Origin: Anaeromyxobacter terrae
GTDB lineage: Bacteria > Myxococcota > Myxococcia > Myxococcales > Anaeromyxobacteraceae
Assembly: GCF_022690685.1 (NCBI RefSeq)
Contig: NZ_JALCYY010000051.1
Coordinates: forward strand, 1 to 35,636
Length of the DNA: 35,636 nt
Direction: 5' to 3'
Positions 24,502 to 33,283 of this stretch are shown in pieces; position 1 is the first letter of the stretch; the number at the start of each line of letters is the position of its first letter. The notes below the pieces were generated by a model. The model saw only the letters and a program-made list of their open reading frames with translations, made no database searches and was not told where the DNA came from. The position numbers were made by a program, and so were the translations under genes.

Positions 24502-27500
24502 CTAGGCGGCAAGGTACTCACGCGCCTCGCCGCCCGGGAGCGGCGCAGGCAGGTAGGCGAGCCCTGCGCGCCACACGCCCGGGAGCACCCGGCGCGCGTG
24601 CGCGACGCGCGCCCAGCGCACGCCCTCGCGCAGCACGATGGGGAGCGCGTCGGAGGGCGGCCGCCCGAGGAAGAGCGCGCCGAGCCCACCCGGCGAGGTG
24701 TCGAGCACGACGCCGCGGACCCGCCGGGAGGCGCCCACCCACGCGAGCCCGCGCAGCGCCCCGTGGCGGGGCGTGAGGCGACGGCGCGCGCGGAGCGGAA
24801 GGAACGCGCGGGCGATCCCGGCGAGGAGCTGGAGCGCCATCGCGACCTGGCTGCGGGTCCGCCCGTCGTGGGCACCCGCGAACGCCTCCTCGGAGGAGAA
24901 GGCGATCCGCGCGAGCGCGCGCCGCGCCTCCGCGGGGAGCCCCTCGAAGGCGAGGCCGGCCCGGACCGCGCCCTGCACCTCCTCGCGCCACGCGACGCGG
25001 GCGCGCACGCGCAGGGGCTCTCGCGTCCCGAAGGAGAGCTCGACGGCGGCGGGGAGCGCGGCGCCCGCGGGCAGGCGGAGCCCCGCCCCGGTGGTGGAGA
25101 GATCCACCGTCTCGGCGGAGAGCGCGAGCTCGGGCGCCTCGACGCGCACGGGTACGCGCCGCCGCACGCGCTCGTCCTCGCGGCGCTGCGGCCGCTCCCA
25201 CGCGACGAGGAGCGCAGCGAGCACGGCGGCGAGGTTCGCGCCCGCCCAGAACAGGTTGAACGCGTACGCCTCGACCTCGATCCCGAACGCCACGAGCTCG
25301 AACGCGCCCTTCCCGAGCGCGACCGCGGCGAGCGCCGCGGCGGCGATCGTGAGCCGCGACGACGACGCGTCGAACCGCCGCCGGTTCGAGACGATCCCCT
25401 TCGGCGTCACCTTGAACCCGAGGCTCTTCGGGAGGAGGAGGTCGAGCGTCGCGCGCGCGAGCGGGAAGGCGACCGCGGCCTCGTAGACGGTGCCCCACAG
25501 GAGCCGCGGCCAGCCGGGGAGGAGCGCGTTCGCGGCGAGCGTGGAGAGCAAGAGGTGCGGGACGAGGTACGCGAGGAGGACGGGGAGGTCCGCGAAGAGG
25601 GGGTGGAGGTGGAAGAGCAGGTACCAGAGCGGCGTCAGGAAGAACGCCACCCGCGCGAGCGGGAAGAAGAAGTACCAGAGCGAGGCGAAGTAGCCGACGC
25701 GGTGCCGGAGCGGGAGGCCGCGCTCGAGCAGCGGGTTGTCCTTGAAGAAGATCTGCAGGCACCCGAGCATCCAGCGACGCCGCTGCACGAGGTAGCTCTG
25801 CACGTTCTCGGCGGAGAGCCCGACGGCGAGGTCCTCGTCGACGAACGCCGAGCGCCAGCCCTTCGCGTGGAGCTTCTGGCTCGTGTGGATGTCCTCGGTG
25901 ATCGAGAGCAGGTTGAAGCCGCCCACCGAGGCGATGGCGGCGCGCCGGAACACCGCGCCCGAGCCGACGAAGAACGCGCCGCCCCAGCGATCGCGGCCCG
26001 CCTGGATGGCGTGGTTGAAGAGGTCGGCCTCGTTCGGGACGGCGGGGCCGGTCCCGAAGGCGCGCTGGAAGACGTCCGGGTTGTAGAAGTGATGCGGCGT
26101 CTGGACGACGCCCATGCCCGCGTCGCGGAAGTGCGGGACCGTGCGCTCCAGGAACGCCGCGCTCGGCACGTGGTCGGTGTCGAACACCACGACGAGGTCG
26201 CCCGCGGTGAGCGAGAGGGCGTTGTTGAGGTTGCCGGCCTTGGCGTGCCGCTTCGGGCCGGCGATGTAGCGCGCGCCGTGCTCGGCGGCCAGCCGCGCGA
26301 CCGCCTCGCGGTGCGAGTCGTCGCAGACGTGGACCGTCTTCCTCGGGTAGCGCATCGCTGCGCAGGCGGCGAGCGTCTTGTCGAGGATCTCGAGGGACTC
26401 GGAGTAGATGGGGACGAACACGTCGACCGAGGGGACCTCCTCGCCCGGCGCGAGCGGCGCGGGTGGCTCGCGCCGGCGCCGCGAGACGCCCACCTGCACG
26501 ACGAGGAAGAGGACGGTCGAGAACGCGTACGCCTCGGCGGCGAGCAGGGACAGGCTGATGACCGGCCCGAGCGGCTCGATGAAGTTCAGCGTCTCCCGGG
26601 CGCGCCAGCCGAGGTAGCGCGCGGAGATCGCGACCGCGAGCGCGACGAGGCCCGCGCGCGCCCAGGTGAAGCGCCGCGCGAGCGGCGCGAGCGCGAGGGC
26701 GGCGAGCACCGGGAGGAGCGGGAAGCGCTCCTCGAACGGGCTCCAGTCGATCCCGAGCAGGAACGCGAGCGGCTCGTCGAACCGGCGCGCGACGCCGAGC
26801 TCGAGCGCGCGGCCGAGCCAGAGCCAGTTGTGCAGGTAGTAGGGGGTCTCCTCGCCCGCGAGCGCGCGCTCGAAGAGCGCGTCGAGCTTCCCGTGACGCA
26901 GCTCGGAGGCGAGCGCCGGGTCCTCCACCGCAGCGAGCGCCGCGACCGACGCCATGTGCGGCTGGCCGTCGAGCTCCGACAGGGCGCGGCCCCCCGTGGT
27001 GTAGCGATCGCGGAGCCGCCCCTCGGCGCGGATGGCCTCGCGCGGGAACGCGAGCATGCGGGCGCGCAGGTCCGCCTCGCCGCGCCGCCCGAACCAGCGC
27101 GCGTCGAGCGCGACGCGCCAGAAGATCGGCACGGCGTCGTAGCCGAAGACCTGGGGCGCGCCGCCGCCGGGCTTCTCGAGGAGCAGCGCACCCGACCGCG
27201 GATCCACCCAGATCCGCTCCGGCGGCAGCACGAGGCCCTTGTCGAAGTAGAGGAAGCGGAGGACCTCGTAGCTCCCGCGCACGAGCTCCTTCCACGGGTG
27301 GGCCGGGTCGACCTCGGCGAAGACCTCGTAGGCGTACGGGGCGAGGTAGGCGACGTGGATGGTCGGGTAGCGCTCTCGCGGCGCCCAGTTCCCGCCGGTG
27401 GGCAGGAACCGGCCGCCCGCCTGGATCACCTCGCGTTCCCAGACGTCGGCGAGGAGGCGCCGCGCCTCCTCGAGGTAGCGCGCCTCGCCGAAGCGGCGCG

Positions 27501-27894
27501 AGGCGAGCACGAGCGCGAGGGCGCTGTCCTGATCCGCGTCGGTCGCGGCGTTCCGGTCCTCGACGCCGTCCTTCCACTTCCAGGCGAGGAGCCGATCGTC
27601 GCGGACCTGGAGGTTCTCGCGCGTCCAGCGCCAAACCTCCTCGAAGGTGGCGCGGTCGCCGGCCCAGACCGCGCGGAGGAGCGCGTACGACTGCCCCTCG
27701 GACGTCGTGATGCCGCCCTCGTCACGCGCCACGACGCGGCCGTGGTCCACGTGCGCGTAGCGGTAGAAGCTCCAGAGGGCGGAGAGCTCGTCGCGCTCGC
27801 GGGCCCGCGCGTCGTTCGCGCGCCCCGCGTCGCCGTGGCCACAGGCCAGGAGGGCCGAGACGGGGAGGAGGGCGATCCAGGCGAGGGCTCGCAT
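24502..27894 (-). CDS. Fused GH8 endoglucanase - BcsA-like GT2 glucan synthase - tandem PilZ
   Basis: A single 1130-residue membrane protein. Residues 1-18 are a signal/lipobox-like segment (SALLAC). About 35-375 form a GH8 domain like BcsZ, with SEGQSY (acid Glu66), ATDADQD (Asp119/121) and GYDAV (Asp253), so hydrolysis of beta-1,4-glucan is plausible. Membrane helices (about 392-470) lead to a BcsA-type GT2 domain with CDDS, FDTDH (Asp572/574), ITED (666-668) and QRRRW (704-708). More helices follow (about 736-900). PilZ 1 has R913-xxx-R917 and D931-x-S-xx-G936; PilZ 2 has R1039-xxx-R1043 and D1065-x-S-xx-G1070, both complete c-di-GMP motifs. GH8 would be periplasmic, the rest cytosolic. 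The polymer is probably cellulose-like or mixed-linkage glucan. No BcsB is encoded nearby. Confidence 0.93.
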   Translation of the reverse strand: MRALAWIALLPVSALLACGHGDAGRANDARARERDELSALWSFYRYAHVDHGRVVARDEGGITTSEGQSYALLRAVWAGDRATFEEVWRWTRENLQVRDDRLLAWKWKDGVEDRNAATDADQDSALALVLASRRFGEARYLEEARRLLADVWEREVIQAGGRFLPTGGNWAPRERYPTIHVAYLAPYAYEVFAEVDPAHPWKELVRGSYEVLRFLYFDKGLVLPPERIWVDPRSGALLLEKPGGGAPQVFGYDAVPIFWRVALDARWFGRRGEADLRARMLAFPREAIRAEGRLRDRYTTGGRALSELDGQPHMASVAALAAVEDPALASELRHGKLDALFERALAGEETPYYLHNWLWLGRALELGVARRFDEPLAFLLGIDWSPFEERFPLLPVLAALALAPLARRFTWARAGLVALAVAISARYLGWRARETLNFIEPLGPVISLSLLAAEAYAFSTVLFLVVQVGVSRRRREPPAPLAPGEEVPSVDVFVPIYSESLEILDKTLAACAAMRYPRKTVHVCDDSHREAVARLAAEHGARYIAGPKRHAKAGNLNNALSLTAGDLVVVFDTDHVPSAAFLERTVPHFRDAGMGVVQTPHHFYNPDVFQRAFGTGPAVPNEADLFNHAIQAGRDRWGGAFFVGSGAVFRRAAIASVGGFNLLSITEDIHTSQKLHAKGWRSAFVDEDLAVGLSAENVQSYLVQRRRWMLGCLQIFFKDNPLLERGLPLRHRVGYFASLWYFFFPLARVAFFLTPLWYLLFHLHPLFADLPVLLAYLVPHLLLSTLAANALLPGWPRLLWGTVYEAAVAFPLARATLDLLLPKSLGFKVTPKGIVSNRRRFDASSSRLTIAAAALAAVALGKGAFELVAFGIEVEAYAFNLFWAGANLAAVLAALLVAWERPQRREDERVRRRVPVRVEAPELALSAETVDLSTTGAGLRLPAGAALPAAVELSFGTREPLRVRARVAWREEVQGAVRAGLAFEGLPAEARRALARIAFSSEEAFAGAHDGRTRSQVAMALQLLAGIARAFLPLRARRRLTPRHGALRGLAWVGASRRVRGVVLDTSPGGLGALFLGRPPSDALPIVLREGVRWARVAHARRVLPGVWRAGLAYLPAPLPGGEAREYLAA

Positions 27895-27911
27895 GAGCGA
27901 CTGGAGGGTGG

Positions 27912-27943
27912 GGGCGGGCGAGCGCCCGAGGAAGCACCCGCCC
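27912..27943 (-). terminator. Hairpin in the spacer before the glucan synthase fusion
   Basis: The 159-bp gap between the phosphodiester glycosidase and the fusion gene contains a 7-bp inverted repeat, GGGCGGG (27912-27918) with CCCGCCC (27937-27943). A competing small hairpin GGGC-GAGC-GCCC lies at 27916-27927, so the two folds exclude each other. It may be a terminator or attenuator controlling read-through into the glucan operon. No U-tract follows and no c-di-GMP riboswitch consensus was seen. High GC makes chance pairing common. Confidence 0.3.
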
Positions 27944-28053
27944 GGATCACGGACGAGCGGGGCGCCGAACGGGGGACGTCAGCGCGGGCGCGGGCTCGCG
28001 ATCGACCGGTCCGAACCCGGGCCCCGCCGGGAACGCGGCCGGGACCGCGATCC

Positions 28054-28899
28054 TCAGCGCCGCCGGACCGCCGCCACCACGTTGGGCACCGGCCAGGGCT
28101 CCCTGTTCTCGGCCTGCGGCAGGTGCTCGAACCCGCCCACCCACTCGTGCTCGCTCCCGCCGCCGCGCACGTAGAGCTGGGCCTCTGGGCCGCCCTCGAC
28201 GTACATCGCCTGGCGCAGATCGATGGGGAGCGCGAGGAGCGCGTTCACGAGGTCGTAGACCGGCCACGGCGTCCGCGCGTGGATGAAGAGGACGCGCCCC
28301 TTCCCGTCCACGCCGATCGCCGCCGCCGAGAACCGGCGCTGCGAGGGCTCCCACACGTTCTTCCGCTCGCACGAGACGAGCCGGATCGACTGCACGAGCG
28401 TGCCGTACGCCCTCGCCACGGTCTCGAGATCGTCGCAGTCGCGGTCGATCATCCGGACCGGCGCGGCGCCGCGGGCGAGCGGGTCGAACGCGAGCACCGA
28501 GCGGTCCTTGGACACGCGCCGCTGGTTCACGTGGTCGCGCGTGCGCATGAGCGACACGCTCGTGCGGTAGTCCTGCTGGTACATGCTCGCGTTGATCGCG
28601 GCGACCGCCCCGGCGCGCGCGGCCCACGCGCGCGCGCTGCGCAGGGCGCCCTCGCCGGGTGCGGAGGCGTTGAGCAGCTTGAGCTCGAAGCGGGCCGGGT
28701 CGATGCGGACGATCGCGATGGGGCGGGCGCCGGCCTCGGCGGCCGGGCCGTCGAACTGGCCGAGCTCGAGGCCGGGCTCGAGCGCCCGGAAGCCGCCATG
28801 GGCCGCGTCGCTGGCGCGGGGAGCGGGCGCCGGCGCCGCCGCGTGCGCGGGCGGCGCCGAGAGCGCGAGGAGCAGGGCAGCCGCCGCCGGGAGGCGCAT
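28054..28899 (-). CDS. Exported phosphodiester glycosidase (NAGPA-domain) family protein
   Basis: A 281-residue protein with a signal peptide (MRLPAAAALLLALSAPPAHA) and one NAGPA/phosphodiester-glycosidase domain. Family-typical features are a FELKLLNAS segment, the AAINASMYQQDYRTS substrate loop, a central RVLFIHARTPW strand and DLRQAMYVEGGPEAQLYV near the end. The domain removes GlcNAc from phosphodiesters in the mammalian uncovering enzyme; bacterial substrates are mostly unknown. It is periplasmic or secreted. It is on the same strand as, and 159 bp upstream of, the glucan synthase operon, and its start is 62 bp from the divergent phosphoglucomutase start, so a polysaccharide-related role is plausible but inferred. 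Confidence 0.85.
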   Translation of the reverse strand: MRLPAAAALLLALSAPPAHAAAPAPAPRASDAAHGGFRALEPGLELGQFDGPAAEAGARPIAIVRIDPARFELKLLNASAPGEGALRSARAWAARAGAVAAINASMYQQDYRTSVSLMRTRDHVNQRRVSKDRSVLAFDPLARGAAPVRMIDRDCDDLETVARAYGTLVQSIRLVSCERKNVWEPSQRRFSAAAIGVDGKGRVLFIHARTPWPVYDLVNALLALPIDLRQAMYVEGGPEAQLYVRGGGSEHEWVGGFEHLPQAENREPWPVPNVVAAVRRR

Positions 28900-28961
28900 C
28901 GGTCCATTGTCGGGCCCGTTCGTGACGGTGACAAGACCGGGGAGAGTGCGAGATTCCCGCC

Positions 28962-30605
<1,644 letters not shown>

Positions 30606-30771
30606 TGATCTCACCGGGGGCTGCGCGCCCCGCCCCGCCGAGCAGAGCTCGTCGGGCCCCACCCCTGCTCGCCGGGTCCCGTGCGCCGGCCGCGTGGCGG
30701 CTTCGCCGCGAACGCGTCGGCGCCCCGGCGGGCTCGCTTCGCTCACCTGTTCGTTCGCGACCATGATCGTT
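30606..30771. repeat. Hairpin-rich spacer with copy B of the tandem-hairpin element
   Basis: This is the gap between convergent pgm and the small P-loop kinase. At 30616-30651 it holds a reverse-complement relative of the element at 1586-1620: in the opposite direction it reads GAGC-TCT-GCTC and then GGGGC/GCCCC around GCGCA, with eleven identical bases (GCGCAGCCCCC) at that end. Further hairpins follow, including GCGGC-TTC-GCCGC near 30697-30709. It probably ends both transcripts, although no U-tract follows. Confidence 0.45.
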
Positions 30772-31248
30772 TTAGCTCGCCGCGAGGTCCGGGCGGGCGG
30801 TGACGAGGAACGCGCCCTCCGGCGCGGGGCGCACCTCGTACACCGCCGCGAACCCCTCCGTCGCCTCCGGCGGCTCGAGCCGCCTCGCCGTGGCGAAGAT
30901 CGCGACCTTCGGCACCTGCGCCCGCCCGCTGCGTCCCGCGTTGCGCGCGAGCGAGGCGCGCACGTCCGGCGGGAACCAGTACAGCACCGGGCGCATGCCG
31001 AGCGCGCGCGCGAGCTCCACCAGGACGGCGCGATCCTCGCGCCGTGGGTTCGTGTCGTCGATGACGACCGGCAGACCCGCGGCCGCCGCAGCCTGGACGA
31101 GCTCGCGCTGCCTGCGGCCCTTGTCCCGGGCGCTCCGGAAGAGATCCTTCGACACGTGCGCGTGCGTCGCGGCGAAGCGGGCGCGGTGAAAGCTCGACTT
31201 GCCGGCGCCCTGCAGGCCGGCGAGGACGACGAGGTCCGGTCGGTCCAT
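30772..31248 (-). CDS. Small P-loop kinase (T4 polynucleotide-kinase-like, AAA_33 type)
   Basis: A 158-residue cytosolic P-loop protein with Walker A GLQGAGKSSF near residue 10, VSKDLFR, and the VVIDDTNPRREDRAVLVELA segment typical of the small kinases related to the 5'-kinase of T4 polynucleotide kinase. The lid region contains RNAGRSGRAQVP. The phosphate acceptor is unknown; nucleic-acid ends or a small metabolite are possible. A zeta-toxin role is unlikely as no antitoxin gene is adjacent. The start at 31248 has GGAGG close upstream and begins just before the P-loop; upstream in-frame codons lack support. It diverges from the epimerase-like gene. Confidence 0.8.
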   Translation of the reverse strand: MDRPDLVVLAGLQGAGKSSFHRARFAATHAHVSKDLFRSARDKGRRQRELVQAAAAAGLPVVIDDTNPRREDRAVLVELARALGMRPVLYWFPPDVRASLARNAGRSGRAQVPKVAIFATARRLEPPEATEGFAAVYEVRPAPEGAFLVTARPDLAAS

Positions 31249-31337
31249 GCGCCTCCGGGCGCGGCACGATGAGGAGCGGCTGCACGCGCGCCGCCCGGCG
31301 GTCATAATCCGCCCGGACCCTTCTCGCGAGGTGAGGC

Positions 31338-32186
31338 ATGCACGTCCTCGTCGCAGGCTGCGGCTGGCTCGGGACGGCGCTCGCGCGCCGGCTCGTCGAG
31401 CGAGGCGATCGCGTGACCGGAATACGCCGCGATCCGGGCCGCGCCGAGGCGCTGCGCGCGCTCCGGGTGGAGCCGCTCGCGGTCGATCTCGCCGTCCGCG
31501 GCGCCGCGGCGCGGCTCCCGGACGTGGACGCGATCGTCGCCTGCCAGGCCGCCGGAGCGGACGGAGCCCTCGCGTACCGCGCGGCGTACGTGGAGGCGAA
31601 CCGCGCCCTCCTCGCCGCCGCCGCTCGGGGGGGCGCGCGCGCCTTCGTCTACACCGGCTCGACGGGCGTGTTCGGGCAGCGCGACGGGTCGGACGTCGAC
31701 GAGGCGACGCCGCCCGCGCCCGCGAGCCCGGGCGCCGAGGTGCTCGTCGAGGCGGAGGCGCTCGTGCGCGGCGCGTCCACCGGGACGCTCCGGACGGCCG
31801 TGGTCCGCCTCTCCGGGCTCTACGGGCCCGGCCGGGCCGGAGTCCTCGACCGCGTGCGCAGCGGGCGGCTCGCGCTCGGGCCGGGCGACGACGCGTGGAT
31901 GAACTTCTGCCACCGCGACGACGCGATCGCCTTCGTCCTCGCGGCCCTCGAGCGTGGCGCGCCCGGGGCCGTCTACCACGGCAGCGACGCCGAGCCCGCG
32001 CGGCGCCGAGACGTCGTCTCGTGGATCTCGGGCCGGCTCGGGATCCCGCCGCCCGTCTCGGAGGCCCCGGCCGGCGGCCCCAGCCGCCGCATCCTGTCCG
32101 AGCGCACCCGCGCCGCGCTCGACGTCACGCTCGCGTATCCGTCCTTTCGCGACGGGCTGGCGCCGCTCCTCCAGGGCGACGGATAG
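31338..32186 (+). CDS. NAD(P)-binding epimerase/dehydratase-like protein (YeeZ type)
   Basis: A 282-residue cytosolic extended short-chain dehydrogenase relative. The Rossmann dinucleotide motif is VAGCGWLGTALARRL at the N-terminus; DAIVACQA, VYTGSTGVFGQ and VVRLSGLYGPGR follow the normal fold. The SDR catalytic Tyr-x-x-x-Lys is not visible: the corresponding stretch reads EVLVEAEALV. This is usual for the YeeZ-like subgroup, which binds nucleotide but has no established reaction. The ATG at 31338 has GGTGAGG immediately upstream. Neighbours do not form a nucleotide-sugar pathway, so the substrate is unknown. It converges with the HIT gene. Confidence 0.85.
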   Translation: MHVLVAGCGWLGTALARRLVERGDRVTGIRRDPGRAEALRALRVEPLAVDLAVRGAAARLPDVDAIVACQAAGADGALAYRAAYVEANRALLAAAARGGARAFVYTGSTGVFGQRDGSDVDEATPPAPASPGAEVLVEAEALVRGASTGTLRTAVVRLSGLYGPGRAGVLDRVRSGRLALGPGDDAWMNFCHRDDAIAFVLAALERGAPGAVYHGSDAEPARRRDVVSWISGRLGIPPPVSEAPAGGPSRRILSERTRAALDVTLAYPSFRDGLAPLLQGDG

Positions 32187-32216
32187 CGCGCGCCCGGCGG
32201 ACTGCCGACCCGCGGC

Positions 32217-32660
32217 TCAGCGCGTCGGTCGGAGCGCCGCGGCCACGGCGGCGGCCGCCGCCGCGAGCTCCGGCTCCGGCCGCATGTCCTCCGGCTGCCC
32301 CTCGAAGCAGCGGCGGCCGCGCAGTCGGTCCGGCGTCTCGGCGAAGCGCGGGACGAGGTGCAGGTGGAAGTGCCGGAGCACGTCGCCGATGGCGAACGCG
32401 TACACGTGCTCCGCCCCGAGCGCCTCGCGCTGCGCAGCCATGACGCGCGCGGCGAGCGGCCCGATGGCAGCGAGCTCGTCCTGGGGGAGGTCGTACCAGG
32501 CGCGCGCGTGGCGCTCGCTCGTCAGGACGAGCCAGCCTCGGAGCGGCGATGGGTCCGCGAGGGCGTGCAGGACGAACCCTCCCTCGCGCCGCAGGATGCC
32601 GCCGGGAACCCTGTGAAGGCCGCGCGCGATCGCGCAGCCGATGCACTGTTCGTCAACCAT
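32217..32660 (-). CDS. HIT-family nucleotide hydrolase/transferase
   Basis: A 147-residue cytosolic histidine-triad protein. The active-site motif is RHFHLHLVPR, fitting H-phi-H-phi-H-phi-phi, whose middle histidine attacks the alpha-phosphate of nucleotide substrates. The N-terminus has CIGCAIA, a CxxC that with downstream histidines could bind zinc as in Hint/FHIT-related proteins. WLVLTSERHARAWYDLP matches the conserved second strand and helix. The start at 32660 has GGAGG three bases upstream, somewhat close. It converges with the epimerase-like gene, and its start faces a 278-bp spacer shared with the four-cysteine protein. Substrate unknown. Confidence 0.9.
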   Translation of the reverse strand: MVDEQCIGCAIARGLHRVPGGILRREGGFVLHALADPSPLRGWLVLTSERHARAWYDLPQDELAAIGPLAARVMAAQREALGAEHVYAFAIGDVLRHFHLHLVPRFAETPDRLRGRRCFEGQPEDMRPEPELAAAAAAVAAALRPTR

Positions 32661-32812
32661 GGGCCTCCGTGGCGCTTCGTCGCAGCATCGCGCCGCGTCC
32701 CGGAGCGTACACTTACAGCAAATACCGGTTGGAGTGAGCCCGTCAGCGGCACAGCGTGAAAGGCGCCGTTATACCGGGACCTGTACCGATTCGCGCATCG
32801 GTCTGTCCCGTC

Positions 32813-32842
32813 GGGGGCTACCGTCCTCGCGGGGTAGCCCCC
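32813..32842 (+). promoter_or_regulatory. Strong 10-bp hairpin in the leader of the four-cysteine protein
   Basis: A perfect 10-bp inverted repeat, GGGGGCTACC (32813-32822) and GGTAGCCCCC (32833-32842), encloses a 10-nt loop. It lies in the 278-bp spacer between divergent genes, about 100 bp upstream of the plus-strand start, with a run of five T about 22 bp after it. Since no gene ends here, it is more likely a leader attenuator, operator or small-RNA element than a plain terminator. No known riboswitch consensus was recognised. Confidence 0.5.
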
Positions 32843-32938
32843 AAGTTGCGCGCTTTCGAACGACTTTTTCCGCGCGGGCCCCCGGCCCGGGAATCGACCG
32901 GCCGCATGCCTGTTCCGAACGAGACCAGGAGCACCCAG

Positions 32939-33169
32939 GTGGAACCGAATCCGACCCCGCTCACCCAGCTCATCCGCTCCGAGACGACCGTGGCCGGTCA
33001 CCGGAATCTCTACTGCCTTCACTACGACGCCTGCCTCGACGTCGCCGTGAAGCTCGACTGGGACAGCTGGTCCTGCGAGAAGTGCCCGCTGTTCAAGCTG
33101 CACGAGGAACCGCGCTCGTTCGCGGGGATGTTCGCGAACGACCGGCGCGGCGGGGGCCAGCCGCACTGA
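32939..33169 (+). CDS. Small four-cysteine (probable zinc-binding) protein
   Basis: A 76-residue cytosolic protein with the core YCLHYDACLDVAVKLDWDSW and then SCEKCPLFK. The four cysteines (C-x5-C and C-x2-C, with a His after the first) could bind one zinc or iron ion as a small knuckle. I recall similar short proteins in related bacteria but know no function. The GTG at 32939 has AGGAG seven bases upstream; the upstream ATG at 32906 is in frame but lacks such a site. Low complexity is absent from the core and the motif spacing looks conserved, supporting a real gene. A strong hairpin precedes it. Confidence 0.75.
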   Translation: MEPNPTPLTQLIRSETTVAGHRNLYCLHYDACLDVAVKLDWDSWSCEKCPLFKLHEEPRSFAGMFANDRRGGGQPH

Positions 33170-33283
33170 CTCGTGGGCGGCGCGCGCCTGCCCGGGTGTC
33201 GCGCGGCCCAGCCCGGATCAGGCGCCTGGGGCGGCGTGCGCGCGCTGGCGCGCCGAGCGGCGCGCTCGTAGGATCCGCGCCCC

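Noticed and set aside
27895-28053. c-di-GMP riboswitch before the PilZ-bearing synthase
   Set aside because: No GEMM-I or c-di-GMP-II conserved core could be found on the coding strand; only GC-rich hairpins are present.
30772-31248. Zeta-type toxin of a toxin-antitoxin pair
   Set aside because: The P-loop and IDDTNP segments fit small polynucleotide-kinase-like proteins, and no small antitoxin gene adjoins it.
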